This document shows, in pieces, positions 33,678 through 43,143 of a DNA stretch of 64,000 bases. The position numbers were made by a program, and so were the translations under genes. Every line of letters starts with the position of its first letter. Positions within the stretch are counted from its first letter, which is position 1. Source of the stretch: Haloarcula salinisoli (GTDB taxonomy: Archaea > Halobacteriota > Halobacteria > Halobacteriales > Haloarculaceae); assembly GCF_019599405.1 (NCBI RefSeq), contig NZ_RKLQ01000001.1, positions 744,001 to 808,000 of the forward strand. The letters are read 5' to 3'. Under the pieces are notes generated by a model. That model had not been told where the DNA came from. It saw only the letters and a list, made by a program, of their open reading frames with translations, and did no database searches.

Positions 33678-36008
33678 TTGATGGAGTACGGTCTCGTTGT
33701 CATCTGGCTCGCTCTATATCTCCTGTTGACCTATGTTGGAGCGACCATCGCGTCGGCGCTGTTCCCCCGCTTTGCCGAACGTGGAATCGCGTTCGGATTG
33801 CCGGTCGCACTGGTGGTCCTCTGGCTGTCCACGTATTTCGTCGGTCGTGTCTCGATAACGGCCGGCATCTGGCTCGGCGTGGTGGCCCTCGTCGCCGGGG
33901 CCATCGCGGTCGCCTATCGCCGTGAGCCGGTCGACCTCCGCTCCTTTGGCGAGGTCGCCGCCGTCTTCACCGTCGCGTTCCTGTTCCTGGTGTGGGTCCG
34001 TGCGCTGGACCCGGCCATCTCGCCGCTGGCCGGCGAGAAGTTCCTCGATTTCGGGCTGGTCCAGTCGCTGCTCCGGGCCGACACCCTTCCACCGGAGGAT
34101 ATGTGGTTCGCCGGCGAACCGGTCGCCTACTACTACGGCGGCCACTTGCTGACGGCAATTCTCACCAAGCTCACGGGGACGGCCGGGCAATACGCCTACA
34201 ACCTCGCGCTGGCCGGCTTCTACGCGACGCTGGTGACGGGCGTCTACGGGCTAGCGGGGGCCGTCGCTGCCGCCCGGGACGTCCCCCGCCGGCTCGCCGC
34301 CGCCCTCTCGGCGTTCTTCGTCGGTATCGCGAGCAACCTCACGACGCCGGCCCGTACAATCCTCTGGCTGTTGCCCGACGGCGTCGCCAACGGGCTGGCC
34401 GGCGCTGTCGGCTACGAAATCAGCGGCCTCGCGAACGGACCCGACGAGTTCTACTTCTGGGACGCCAGCCGCGTCATCAAAGACGACCCCGCGGACTTCG
34501 CCACGTACACGCCCGCGAGGGGGTACAGCGTCAACGAGTTCCCGCTCTTTGCCTGGCTCAACGGCGACCTCCACGCCCACATGATGAGCACGGGTTTTCT
34601 CGTCCTGGCGGCGGCGCTGTGTTTCAGCTACTACCAGACCCCGGCCGAGGAGCGCAGACGGCGGCTGGCGCTCCTCTTCGGGGCGCTGCCGGCGGTCGCC
34701 GGGCTGATGGCCGTGACGAACACCTGGTCGTTCCCCTCTATCGCCGGGCTCGCGATGGTGACCGTCGCCATGGCACCGGCCAGCCCGCGGTCGCTCGTGC
34801 CGACCTCGCTCCGTGACCCCATCCCCCGAGAGGGGGCGGCCGGTGAGGGCTCCCGCATCGGCCTCGCGGTCGCCGTCGCGGTCGGCGTGGTCGGGCTGGG
34901 CCTGCTCTGGTCGCTCCCGTTCTGGTTCGGCGTCGGCAGCGGCCGCGAAGTGACGTACCTCCCGGACCGAAGCTCCATCGCGGAGCTGATAGGCATCCAC
35001 GGACTCTTCCTCGCACCGTTCGCCCTGTATCTGTACGCGCAGGTCGGCCGGTCGCTCGACACCAGACAGACCCGGTACGTCGGGCTTGGCTTCCTCGCGA
35101 CGGTCGCGGTCGGCGCGCTGGTCGACCTGGCCGCTATCGGACTCGTCCTCCCCCTGCTGGTCGGCGCGTGGCTGTTCGCCCGGTCGCCGACCGGCCAGCC
35201 GACCGAGGGCCCGCTGCCGGCGCTGGCCGACGGCGGCGAGCGCTCCGTCGGGTTCGAGACGGTGTTGCTGGTGGCCGGCGCTGGACTGGTCATCCTCGTG
35301 GAGTTCGTCTTCATCAAGGAGAACGTCGGGCGGATGAACACGGTGTTCAAGACGTACATGCAGGTGTGGGTGCTGTGGGCCGCCGCGGTCGGGCCGATAC
35401 TCGCGTGGTTGCTGACGCGCTGGCGCCCGGACAGCGAGCGGACCCGGTCGCTCGTAAAGAACGGGACGACGGTGTTCGTCGTCGTGCTGGTCTGTTCGAC
35501 GTCGGTGTACGCCGCCATCGCCTTGCCGAACCACGTCGGCCGCGCCGACGAACCCACCCTCGACGGGCGGGCGTACCTCGATGACTCACATCCCGCGGAG
35601 GCCGAAGCCATCCGCTGGATGGACCGCGAGATAGACGGTCGTCCGAACATCGTCACCGCGGCCCCGGCCGGCTACTACTGGGACCCCGAGGAGGGGCAAG
35701 GTGCCAGCGCCCCGTCGAGCCTGACCGGGATTCCGACGGTCGCGGGTTGGTATCACGAGAAACAGTACCGCAACGCCAGCGTCTACAACGACCGCGTCGA
35801 CGACGTCGACACCATCTATCGGGGCAGCGGGGCCCAGCAGCGTGCGCTACTCCAGAAATACGACGTCAAGTACGTCTACTACGGGCCGGCCGAACAGGCC
35901 CGTTACGGCGTTATTACGGTCAGTCAGCTGGAGGGTGTGTCGGAGATCCACCGCTCGGGCGAGGTCGTCATCTACCGCGTGGACCAGACTGCGTTAGCAG
36001 AATCGTAG
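33678..36008 (+). CDS. DUF2298 (Chlor_Arch_YYY) membrane protein, probable GT-C-type enzyme
   Basis: The 776-residue protein has about 14 helices and the family's YYY motif in GEPVAYYYGGHLLTAILTK (about residues 150-168). The long C-terminal soluble part has ETVVIYR-like strands ending in RSGEVVIYRVDQ. The family is thought to act in lipid-linked sugar transfer. It is divergent from the glycosyltransferase gene. A hairpin CCCCC-GAGA-GGGGG lies in an acidic loop at 34823-34836. Confidence 0.88.
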   Translation: MMEYGLVVIWLALYLLLTYVGATIASALFPRFAERGIAFGLPVALVVLWLSTYFVGRVSITAGIWLGVVALVAGAIAVAYRREPVDLRSFGEVAAVFTVAFLFLVWVRALDPAISPLAGEKFLDFGLVQSLLRADTLPPEDMWFAGEPVAYYYGGHLLTAILTKLTGTAGQYAYNLALAGFYATLVTGVYGLAGAVAAARDVPRRLAAALSAFFVGIASNLTTPARTILWLLPDGVANGLAGAVGYEISGLANGPDEFYFWDASRVIKDDPADFATYTPARGYSVNEFPLFAWLNGDLHAHMMSTGFLVLAAALCFSYYQTPAEERRRRLALLFGALPAVAGLMAVTNTWSFPSIAGLAMVTVAMAPASPRSLVPTSLRDPIPREGAAGEGSRIGLAVAVAVGVVGLGLLWSLPFWFGVGSGREVTYLPDRSSIAELIGIHGLFLAPFALYLYAQVGRSLDTRQTRYVGLGFLATVAVGALVDLAAIGLVLPLLVGAWLFARSPTGQPTEGPLPALADGGERSVGFETVLLVAGAGLVILVEFVFIKENVGRMNTVFKTYMQVWVLWAAAVGPILAWLLTRWRPDSERTRSLVKNGTTVFVVVLVCSTSVYAAIALPNHVGRADEPTLDGRAYLDDSHPAEAEAIRWMDREIDGRPNIVTAAPAGYYWDPEEGQGASAPSSLTGIPTVAGWYHEKQYRNASVYNDRVDDVDTIYRGSGAQQRALLQKYDVKYVYYGPAEQARYGVITVSQLEGVSEIHRSGEVVIYRVDQTALAES

Positions 36009-36068
36009 GCTACCACGTCGAGTAGAGCACGCTGGGAGAATGGCCGGCTTCAGTACGACGGCAGAACG

Positions 36069-36329
36069 TCAGGCCTCGGCCCGCTCGCGCAGGACGGTGA
36101 CGGCCTCGGCGTCGACGTTGTCGGTCTCGAGATGCATCGGGATGTACTCCTGGGTCTTGAAGGTCTCTTCTTCGTCTTCTTTGCCGATGGTACACCACAG
36201 CTGGACGCGGTCGGGGCCGTGCCAGTCACCCTGCCGGGCGACCGCGAACACCTCGTACTCGTCGCCGTCGTACTCGATGCGGCCGCCCTTCCGGAGGCCG
36301 GGGTCGCCACGGATGATGAGCTTCTTCAT
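36069..36329 (-). CDS. HAH_0734-family small protein
   Basis: The 86-residue protein begins MKKLIIRGDPGLRKGGRIEYDG and matches a short conserved haloarchaeal family named after the Haloarcula gene HAH_0734. It is beta-strand rich with a positively charged patch and the segment VQLWCTIGKEDEEETFKTQEY. Its function is not known. The start at 36329 fits the family; the open frame runs upstream to 36422 without similarity. Confidence 0.8.
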   Translation of the reverse strand: MKKLIIRGDPGLRKGGRIEYDGDEYEVFAVARQGDWHGPDRVQLWCTIGKEDEEETFKTQEYIPMHLETDNVDAEAVTVLRERAEA

Positions 36330-36445
36330 ACCCATAGCTTGGCAAACGGCGTACTTAGTGACTTCGAAGCCGCGTCTCTCGGGCGTCTGACGACAGGCAT
36401 TTGTCAGGTCGGCCGGTACCACGGTCCGTACGCTCAGCCTTGATT

Positions 36446-36859
36446 ATGACCGAAATCCTGAAACAAGTGCTCCTGAGTGCGTTGCTGGCAGTCGTGACGT
36501 GGGTCAGCAGTGCCCTCCTGGTGTTCGAAGTCGAGGTGATCAAGGGGGCAGTGACAGGGCTGTTCGGTGAACTGGGGATGTTGTTCCTCGTGTTCATCGC
36601 CGTTCCTGCGGCCGTCGGATTCGGCGCGGTGAAGGCCCTGGAGTTCGAGGCGATGTGGTTCTGTCTCGGTGTGGGCCTGGGATACGTCGCGCTCATCACC
36701 GGTGTGAGTATCTTCGCTGGCGGCGGAGAGTTGCACCCGGTCTTTCTGGCAGCCTGGGTGCTCCCGGCGGCCACCTGTCTCGGTGCAATCATCGACGCGC
36801 TCGGCCGTCGGTTGCGTGACGAGGCGTCCGCGACACAGGAACCGGCCGGCGCGGAGTGA
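36446..36859 (+). CDS. Four-helix membrane protein, unknown
   Basis: From ATG 36446 the protein is 137 residues, with four helices (about 8-28, 38-58, 64-85, 95-115) and a charged C-terminus RRLRDEASATQEPAGAE. I do not recognise the family. It lies alone between the HAH_0734 gene and the ribosomal cluster. Confidence 0.7.
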   Translation: MTEILKQVLLSALLAVVTWVSSALLVFEVEVIKGAVTGLFGELGMLFLVFIAVPAAVGFGAVKALEFEAMWFCLGVGLGYVALITGVSIFAGGGELHPVFLAAWVLPAATCLGAIIDALGRRLRDEASATQEPAGAE

Positions 36860-37005
36860 CTGTGACACCTGCACCACGGGACGTTCGCTGTCGCGCTCGC
36901 TGGGTCTGGCCTTCGTTGGCGGCCGTCCCCGACCCCGGTCACGATAATGCCGAACCGTCGGGGTTTTAAGCAGTCACATCAAAGCGACCTGTAAGGTCGA
37001 TATCT

Positions 37006-37290
37006 ATGGAGATGCCGCGACGTTTCAACACGTACTGTCCGCACTGTAACGAGCACAACGAACACGAGGTCGAGAAGGTCCGCTCGGGCCGCTCGTCCGG
37101 TATGAAGAAGGTCAACGACCGCCAGCGCAAGCGGCGCGGGACCGGTATCGGGAACAAAGGTAAGTTCTCGAAGGTCCCCGGTGGGGACAAGCCCACGAAG
37201 AAGACCGACCTGAAGTACATCTGCTCGGACTGTGGGAAGGCCCACCTCCGAGAGGGATGGCGCGCCGGTCGACTGGAGTTCCAGGAGTAA
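37006..37290 (+). CDS. rpl44e: 50S ribosomal protein L44e
   Basis: The 94-residue protein begins [25 protein letters not shown] with a CxxC, and has a second CxxC in [11 protein letters not shown], forming the L44e zinc site. It opens the conserved archaeal cluster L44e-S27e-aIF2alpha-Nop10-PAC2. TATA-like TTTTAAGC lies at about 36963-36970. Confidence 0.97.
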   Translation: MEMPRRFNTYCPHCNEHNEHEVEKVRSGRSSGMKKVNDRQRKRRGTGIGNKGKFSKVPGGDKPTKKTDLKYICSDCGKAHLREGWRAGRLEFQE

Positions 37291-37292
37291 CC

Positions 37293-37466
37293 ATGGCAGG
37301 TAGTTTCGTCACCGTCGCCTGTCCGGACTGCGAGAACGAACAGACCGTCTTCGAGAAGGCCGCCAGCGAGGTCGCGTGTGCCGTCTGTGGCCACACGCTC
37401 GCCACCCCCACGGGCGGCAAGGCCGTCATCGAAGGCGAAGTGACCGACGTCGTCGAGGCACGGTAA
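37293..37466 (+). CDS. rps27e: 30S ribosomal protein S27e
   Basis: The 57-residue protein has a zinc ribbon: CPDCEN and [14 protein letters not shown]. It follows rpl44e by two bases and precedes the aIF2-alpha gene by one base. This tight spacing implies a single transcript. Confidence 0.96.
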   Translation: MAGSFVTVACPDCENEQTVFEKAASEVACAVCGHTLATPTGGKAVIEGEVTDVVEAR

Positions 37467-37467
37467 C

Positions 37468-38268
37468 ATGAAATACAGCGGCTGGCCAGAACCGGGCGAA
37501 CTCGTCGTCGGCAAGGTCGACGAGATCGAAGACTTCGGTGTCTTCGTCGACCTCGAGGAGTACGAGGGCAAGCGTGGCCTCTGTCACATCTCCGAGGTCG
37601 CGAGCGGCTGGATCAAGAACGTCCGCGACCACGTCAACACCGGGCAGACCGTCGTCGCCAAGGTGCTCGACGTGGACGAGGACGCCCAGCAGATTGACCT
37701 CTCCATCAAGGACGTCAACGACCACCAGCGCAAGGAGAAGATACAGGAGTGGAAAAACGAGCAGAAGGCCGACAACTGGATGGAGCTTGCCTTCGGCGAG
37801 GACATCGCCGACGAGGAGTACAGCGCCATCGCCAACGCCCTGCTCTCTGACTTTGGCTCGCTGTACGACGGCTTCGAGGCCGCCGCCATCCACGGTGAGT
37901 CCGCACTCGACGAGACCGACCTCGACGATGAGGAAGTCGAGGCGCTCGTCGAGACCGCCCGAAACAACGTCTCGGTGCCGTACGTCAACGTCACCGGCTA
38001 CGTCGACCTGACCTGCCCCGACAGCGAGGGCGTCGACGTAATCAAGGAGGCGCTGAAAGCCGCCGAGGGCAACGGCGAAGTGCCCGAGGAAATCGAACTC
38101 GAAGTCACCTACGTCGGCTCGCCCGAGTACCGCATCCAGGTACAGGCCCCCGACTACAAGACCGCGGAGGGCGAACTCGAGGAGAGCGCCGCCCGCGCCC
38201 GAGCCGTGGTCGAGGAGCACGGCGGCAGTGCCGGCTTCCACCGCGAGCGAACCGAAGACGACGAATGA
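37468..38268 (+). CDS. eif2a: Translation initiation factor aIF2 subunit alpha
   Basis: The 266-residue protein has an N-terminal S1 domain (residues 10-85, [20 protein letters not shown]), a helical middle domain and a C-terminal alpha/beta domain. The conserved Ser/Thr-region loop [16 protein letters not shown] lies near residue 45. It binds the gamma subunit in delivery of initiator tRNA; that tRNA gene is also in this window. The gene overlaps nop10 by four bases. Confidence 0.97.
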   Translation: MKYSGWPEPGELVVGKVDEIEDFGVFVDLEEYEGKRGLCHISEVASGWIKNVRDHVNTGQTVVAKVLDVDEDAQQIDLSIKDVNDHQRKEKIQEWKNEQKADNWMELAFGEDIADEEYSAIANALLSDFGSLYDGFEAAAIHGESALDETDLDDEEVEALVETARNNVSVPYVNVTGYVDLTCPDSEGVDVIKEALKAAEGNGEVPEEIELEVTYVGSPEYRIQVQAPDYKTAEGELEESAARARAVVEEHGGSAGFHRERTEDDE

Positions 38269-38447
38269 AATCGGACATCCGGGTGTGTTCGGCCTGGCGG
38301 GCCGAACACGACCGCCCGGTGTACACCCTTTCTTCGACCTGTCCGGACTGCGGCGCCGCGGCCGAAAACAGCGCGCCCGCACCCTTCGACCCGGCGGACC
38401 CCCACGGCGAGTATCGACGTTCACTTAAGCGCCGACGCCGGCAGTAG
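38265..38447 (+). CDS. nop10: H/ACA RNP protein Nop10
   Basis: The 60-residue protein has the zinc-binding pair CPDCG in the N-terminal half, with the archaeal CxxC positions reduced to the form VCSAW...TCPDCG, and the C-terminal helix [17 protein letters not shown]. It binds Cbf5 and supports the active site for pseudouridine synthesis. It overlaps the aIF2-alpha gene by four bases. Confidence 0.92.
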   Translation: MKSDIRVCSAWRAEHDRPVYTLSSTCPDCGAAAENSAPAPFDPADPHGEYRRSLKRRRRQ

Positions 38448-38452
38448 GGGGT

Positions 38453-39211
38453 ATGGACGAATTCGATATCGACGATATCGCCGACCCGGAGCTCGAGGAG
38501 CCGGTGCTCGTCGAGGGGCTGCCAGGCGTGGGCCACGTCGGCAAACTCGCCGCCGAGCACCTGCTCGAAGAGCTCGACAGCGAGCTCGTCCGGCGGGTCT
38601 ACTCGACGCATTTCCCGCCCCAGGTCAGCGTCGAGGACGGACGCACCCAGCTTGCCTGTGCCGAGTTCCACGCGGTCACGCCCGAGGACGGGCGGGACAT
38701 GCTCGTACTCACCGGTGACCACCAGGCCCAGGACAACGAGGGCCACTACGGCCTCACGTCGACGTTCCTCGACATCGGCGAGGCGTTCGGCGTCGAGGAA
38801 GTGTACGCGCTGGGCGGGGTCCCGACGGGCGAGCTCATCGAGGAGTACGACGTGCTCGGTGCGACGACGACCGACGACTTCGGCGACCGCCTCGAGGACG
38901 CCGGCGTCGAGTTCCGTGAGGACGAACCCGCCGGCGGCATCGTCGGCGTCTCCGGCCTCCTGCTGGGACTGAGCGACCGCCGTGACCTACCCGCTGCGTG
39001 TCTGATGGGTGAGACCTCTGGCTACCTGGTCGACCCCAAGAGCGCGCAGGCGGTTCTGGAGATTCTCCAGGAGGTCGTCGGCTTCGAGGTCCCCTTCGAC
39101 CCGCTCGAAGAGCGCGCCGACGAGATGGAGGAGGTCGTCAGGAAGATACAGCAGATGGAAGAGCAAAATGCACCTTCGCCGGCCGACGAGGACCTTCGCT
39201 ACATCGGGTGA
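38453..39211 (+). CDS. Proteasome assembly chaperone family protein (PAC2)
   Basis: The 252-residue protein matches archaeal PAC2-family proteins: LVEGLPGVGHVGKLAAEHLLEEL near the start (residues 20-42, shortened here) and TGDHQAQDNEGHYGLTSTFL in the middle, with a C-terminal helix. The family is related to proteasome assembly chaperones, though its role in archaea is not proven. ACTTAAGCG inside nop10, about 25 bases before its ATG, could be its own TATA box. Confidence 0.9.
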   Translation: MDEFDIDDIADPELEEPVLVEGLPGVGHVGKLAAEHLLEELDSELVRRVYSTHFPPQVSVEDGRTQLACAEFHAVTPEDGRDMLVLTGDHQAQDNEGHYGLTSTFLDIGEAFGVEEVYALGGVPTGELIEEYDVLGATTTDDFGDRLEDAGVEFREDEPAGGIVGVSGLLLGLSDRRDLPAACLMGETSGYLVDPKSAQAVLEILQEVVGFEVPFDPLEERADEMEEVVRKIQQMEEQNAPSPADEDLRYIG

Positions 39212-39272
39212 GCGAGCGCAGTGACACGGTGAAAGCGGACGTTTCTTAGGCGCCGGGACCTAACGAGGGCCC

Positions 39273-39884
39273 GTGCAGGCAGACCCGGGCGGCCTCCCCG
39301 CGTGGCTGGTGTTCGGACTTCTTCTGGGGGTAGCCGGGAGTCTCGTCGTCGCCGCGCTGTTTGTCGTCGCCGGAAAGCTTTTTCCAGCCAAGCGACAGGC
39401 CCGCGGGGTTCGAGAGGGCGGCGAGGAGCGCCGTCGGGTCGAGATTCGCGAGTACCTGACGGCCATCGACGAGCAGTTCGCCGAGAACCACCCGCTGGCC
39501 GGCGGGGAGGTCGCTTTCTATCTCCCCACCCGCGACGTCGCCATCACCTTCGACGCCAGAGCGTTCTACCGTCTCGAGCGCTCGCCGACCGTTCCGGTGC
39601 TGGTCGAACACGAGATGCCGGGTGCCGCCCTGGGCAAGCGTCTGCCCTTCGAGACGCCCGACGTCTCTATCGGGTCCGAGCCCGAATCGGAGCCACAGGC
39701 CTCCGTCGACCCCACCCGGCAGGCCTTCGCCGAGCTGGGGCTGCGAGAGACGGCCTCCGTCGACGAGGTAAAGTCCGCCTATCGGGCCCGGGTGAAGCAG
39801 GTCCACCCGGACCACGGCGGCGACGAGGAGGAGTTCAAGCGCGTGCGGGAGGCCTACACGCTCGCGAAACAGCACGCTGGCTAG
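39273..39884 (+). CDS. Membrane-anchored J-domain protein
   Basis: The 203-residue protein starts at GTG 39273, 23 bases after a TATA-like TTTCTTAGG. It has one helix (residues 10-33), a middle alpha/beta region of unknown fold, and a C-terminal J domain (about 148-203) with the HPD motif in VHPDHGG. J domains stimulate DnaK; this arrangement is known in haloarchaea, with unknown clients. It overlaps the next gene's stop by four bases. Confidence 0.85.
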   Translation: MQADPGGLPAWLVFGLLLGVAGSLVVAALFVVAGKLFPAKRQARGVREGGEERRRVEIREYLTAIDEQFAENHPLAGGEVAFYLPTRDVAITFDARAFYRLERSPTVPVLVEHEMPGAALGKRLPFETPDVSIGSEPESEPQASVDPTRQAFAELGLRETASVDEVKSAYRARVKQVHPDHGGDEEEFKRVREAYTLAKQHAG

Positions 39885-40330
39885 CTGTGTCCGGGAGCGT
39901 GGTCCTCGTACAGATGGACCATCTCCGCGACGAACCAGAACTTCAGGGCCATCGACAGGGCCGTCGCGAGCGCGATCTCGGCCGGTCGTCGCTCGATGGC
40001 GGCGTAGACGGCATACAGCGCAGCGAGTCCGTTGAAAAGGTTCAGAATCTCGGGGTAGCTGAAACGACCGTGGTCCCGCTGGGTCCACAGTCGCTCACCG
40101 TACACCACCCTGGTCATCCACGCGCTGTCGTCCTCGGGCGGCGAGAACAGGACGGGGTTGAGGATAACGAACGCCAGTGTCAGCGCCAGCCCGCGCCAGT
40201 TCCGGCGGTAGATGCAGGTCATCAACAGCGGCATGGAGGCGACCCGGGACCAGCCGCTCTTCGGGTTCGCGTGACGCGCCCAGAAGTACCGGTCGAGAGC
40301 CGAGGCGTCTTCGGGTAGCTCGGGGGCCAT
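39881..40330 (-). CDS. DUF6653-like membrane protein
   Basis: From ATG 40330 the protein is 149 residues with three helices and the segment WARHANPKSGWSRVASMPLL and IYRRNWRGLALTLAFVILNP, which fits the haloarchaeal family DUF6653. Function is unknown. It is convergent with the J-domain gene. Confidence 0.7.
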   Translation of the reverse strand: MAPELPEDASALDRYFWARHANPKSGWSRVASMPLLMTCIYRRNWRGLALTLAFVILNPVLFSPPEDDSAWMTRVVYGERLWTQRDHGRFSYPEILNLFNGLAALYAVYAAIERRPAEIALATALSMALKFWFVAEMVHLYEDHAPGHS

Positions 40331-40391
40331 ACTTTCGGAGACGGAGACCGGCGACAAATCCCTGTCCCCAACATGTACGCCTGCTGCCGGC

Positions 40392-41516
40392 TCACATCCC
40401 CTGGCTCATCAGATGGGAGCGCAGGAGGTCTGCCTCCTTGCTGCCGGCGACGGGATTGACGAGCACGACCTCGTCGGCAGCGTCGAAGGCTCCTCGGTCG
40501 GCCAGCGCTCGCGCGCCGGCGACGGCGGTGCCGCCGGTGGCGCCGATTTCGGGCCCCATCTCGCAGCCGTCGACGGCCGCCTGGAGAATCGATTTGTCCT
40601 CGACTGCGACGCCGTCTCCGCCGCTCGCGTCGATGGCGTCGATGGCGGCGGCCCCGGTGACGGGGTCTGGCACTTCTAGCGGGCCGACGATGGTGTCGGG
40701 ATGCTCGACCGGCACCGGCTCGGCCGCACCGTCGGTGACTGCCGCTGCGATTGGCGCACAGGCGTCGGGCTGGGCGGCGTAGATTCGCGGGACGGCGTCG
40801 GTGAGGCCGGCGTCCACCGCGAGGGCGAACCCGCGCTGGAGCCCCACGGCCGTCTCGCCGTGGCCCGTCGGGTGGACGACGGCGTCGGGGGCGCCCTCGC
40901 GGTCGGCGAGCAGCTCCAGGGCCAGGGCCGTCCCGCCGGCGATGCGGAACGGGTGGCCCGGCGCGACCGGCGTGAGCGGCTCGTCGCCCTCACCGAACGC
41001 GTCGACGGCGTCCTCGTAGCGCCCCTCGACGACGTACATATCGCCGCCGTGGACGTTCACCATCGCCTTGTTGAGGAACGGACAGCGGGTCGGGACCACA
41101 CCTTTGGAATCGATGCCGGCGCGGGCGGCGTAGGCCGCCGCCGACTGGGCGCCGTTGCCCGTCGATGGCGTCCCGACGCGGTCGGCGCCCCCCTGGACGG
41201 CGGCCGCGACGGCCAGCGCGAACTTCCGGTCGGCGAGCGAGCCCGTCGGATTCCGGCCCTCGTCTTTGATTGCGATGCTTTCGACACCGAGTTCGTCGGC
41301 CAGTTCGGAAACGGCCACGAGTGGCGTGGCCCCCTCGTCGATGGAGACGGTCGCCCCGGGCGGGAACGGGTGAGCGTCGGCAGCCGAATCGACCCGGTCC
41401 GCGTCGAAGTCGACGACCAGGACGCCCCCGCAGTCGGGACACCGGTGCGCCGAGAGTTCGGCCGACTCGCCACACGCCGTACAGCTCAACCCGCGGACTG
41501 CCGCTGTCGTCTGCAT
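40392..41516 (-). CDS. Threonine synthase-like protein with the PLP lysine position changed
   Basis: The 374-residue protein belongs to PLP fold type II: an N-terminal zinc ribbon (CTACGES and CPDCGG), then ESIAIKDEGRNPTGSLADRKF. In active threonine synthases the last part reads NPTGSFKDR, where Lys forms the PLP Schiff base. Here Ala is in that place and a Lys comes three residues later. The phosphate-binding segment PSTGNGAQSAAAYAARAG and C-terminal ATGGTAVAGARAL are intact. ATG 41516 is chosen as the ribbon starts there. Activity is uncertain. Confidence 0.85.
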   Translation of the reverse strand: MQTTAAVRGLSCTACGESAELSAHRCPDCGGVLVVDFDADRVDSAADAHPFPPGATVSIDEGATPLVAVSELADELGVESIAIKDEGRNPTGSLADRKFALAVAAAVQGGADRVGTPSTGNGAQSAAAYAARAGIDSKGVVPTRCPFLNKAMVNVHGGDMYVVEGRYEDAVDAFGEGDEPLTPVAPGHPFRIAGGTALALELLADREGAPDAVVHPTGHGETAVGLQRGFALAVDAGLTDAVPRIYAAQPDACAPIAAAVTDGAAEPVPVEHPDTIVGPLEVPDPVTGAAAIDAIDASGGDGVAVEDKSILQAAVDGCEMGPEIGATGGTAVAGARALADRGAFDAADEVVLVNPVAGSKEADLLRSHLMSQGM

Positions 41517-41569
41517 ACGCGGCTCTCGGGACGCCGTCCCCAAGTGTCGTCCGGTCCACTCCAGCACGC

Positions 41570-41578
41570 TCTTTTAGC
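41570..41578 (+). promoter_or_regulatory. TATA box of the flavin amine oxidase gene
   Basis: TCTTTTAGC lies 21-29 bases before ATG 41599, fitting a leaderless transcript. Confidence 0.55.
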
Positions 41579-41598
41579 CTGCGTCCGAACGGACGGCC

Positions 41599-42858
41599 AT
41601 GACAGACGCCGTTGTCGTCGGTGGCGGCCTCGCTGGACTGGTCGCGGCCCGTCACCTCGCCGAGTCGGGACAGGACGTGACGCTACTGGAAGCGAGCGAC
41701 GGCGTCGGTGGCCGCGTCCGGACGGCCCACGAGGACGGCTACACCTTCGACCGGGGGTTCCAGGTGCTGTTCTCGGCCTACCCCGCAGTCAAGCGCGAAT
41801 TCGATGTCGAGGCCCTCTCGCCGCGGCCCTTTACTCCGGGGGCGACCATCGCTCGTCCGAACCACCGCTCGGTGCTGTCGGACCCCCTGCGCAATCCGAC
41901 GGCGGCCCCCCAGACCATCTTCAACCGCGACGTTCGGACGGCCGACAAGCTCCGCGTGTTCAAACTGCAGCGCGAACTCGCAGGCAAGGACCCGGAGGCA
42001 CTGCTCGACGGGGGCGGCGAGCCCATCGCCGAGTACCTGGCCAGGCGAGGGTTCTCAAAGCGGTTCGTCGAGCGGTTCGCGGCGCCCTTCTACGGCGGCA
42101 TCACGCTCGACAGGTCGCTGGGTACCGACAGCGGGATCTTCGAGTACACCTACAAGATGCTCTCCGAGGGCGAGATATTCGTGCCGGCCGACGGGATGCA
42201 GGCGATGCCCGAGCAACTCGCCGACCGGGCGAGCACAGCGGGCGCGACAATCGAGACGGACGTGCCTGTGGAGGCCGTCGAGGCTGCAGACGGTCACAGC
42301 GAGGTGACAGTCGAGACAGCCTCGGAGACACTCTCCGCCGAGGCCTGCGTCGTGGCTACAGACCCCGCGACGGCCGCGGAGCTAACCGGTGTCGATACGA
42401 TTCCGACGGAGACACTCGGCTGTGTCACCCAGTACTTTGCCCTGCCGACGAGCAAGGCACCCAGCATGGGCAAGCGTATCGTACTCAACGCCGCCGACGA
42501 CCGGCCCAACACCGTCGCGCCGCTGTCGGCGGTCGCCTCCGAGTACGCCCCCGAGGGGATGGAGCTGTACAGCGCGACGTTCCTCGGCGAGCAAGCCGCC
42601 GACGACGAGGACCTGGCCGCCGACGTCTACGACGCGCTGACCGCGTGGTATCCGTCGGCCGGGTTCGACGCACTGGAGCTCCTGCGGACGGACCGCGTCC
42701 CGCTCGCGCAGTTCGCCCAGCGGCCCGGGTTCCGCGAGTCGTTGCCCGCGCCCGACGCCCCCGAGGGACCGGTCGCCCTGGCTGGCGACTACACCCGCTG
42801 GTCGTCGATTCAGGGCGCACTGGAGAGCGGGCGCGTGGCCGCCGAGCTACTGGCGTAA
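41599..42858 (+). CDS. Flavin-containing amine oxidase/phytoene desaturase-like protein
   Basis: The 419-residue protein has the FAD motif VVVGGGLAGLVAARHLAESG at the start, the following GGRVRTAHEDGYTFDRGFQ, and the C-terminal FAD segment ALAGDYTRWSSIQGALESGR. It belongs to the family with carotenoid desaturases and protoporphyrinogen oxidases. The substrate is unknown; there are no carotenoid genes nearby. Confidence 0.9.
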   Translation: MTDAVVVGGGLAGLVAARHLAESGQDVTLLEASDGVGGRVRTAHEDGYTFDRGFQVLFSAYPAVKREFDVEALSPRPFTPGATIARPNHRSVLSDPLRNPTAAPQTIFNRDVRTADKLRVFKLQRELAGKDPEALLDGGGEPIAEYLARRGFSKRFVERFAAPFYGGITLDRSLGTDSGIFEYTYKMLSEGEIFVPADGMQAMPEQLADRASTAGATIETDVPVEAVEAADGHSEVTVETASETLSAEACVVATDPATAAELTGVDTIPTETLGCVTQYFALPTSKAPSMGKRIVLNAADDRPNTVAPLSAVASEYAPEGMELYSATFLGEQAADDEDLAADVYDALTAWYPSAGFDALELLRTDRVPLAQFAQRPGFRESLPAPDAPEGPVALAGDYTRWSSIQGALESGRVAAELLA

Positions 42859-42867
42859 AAAGGCGCC

Positions 42868-43014
42868 TCAGGCCGCGTGGTCGCCGTCGTCGTGGTCCTC
42901 GTGTTCGTCCCCTACCAGCACGTCCGAGACGTACTTGATGGTCGCGAAGTAGAGCAAGACGATACAGATGAGTGTCGTCGCGATGAGCGCGAGTGCCGGT
43001 CCGGTCTGAATCAT
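42868..43014 (-). CDS. Small single-helix membrane protein
   Basis: The 48-residue frame starts at ATG 43014 with MIQTGPALALIATTLICIV, one membrane helix (about 5-27) and an Asp/His-rich tail DEHEDHDDGDHAA. The acidic, His-rich tail and one-helix form are seen in haloarchaeal small proteins of respiratory complexes. It is not long enough for firm assignment. Confidence 0.6.
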   Translation of the reverse strand: MIQTGPALALIATTLICIVLLYFATIKYVSDVLVGDEHEDHDDGDHAA

Positions 43015-43113
43015 ATTCGCTGTTCCACCGCGATAGCCCAAATACCTACCGACCTCGGGTCAGGTGCCGACGGGGGGCGACGCTACTGCTGGCAGGTCGG
43101 GTTTCCAAAAGTG

Positions 43114-43122
43114 CTTTAATTA
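43114..43122 (+). promoter_or_regulatory. TATA box before the PH-like membrane protein gene
   Basis: CTTTAATTA lies 22-30 bases before ATG 43144, as for a leaderless transcript. Confidence 0.6.
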
Positions 43123-43143
43123 GCTGTCGGCTTACTGCCATTT

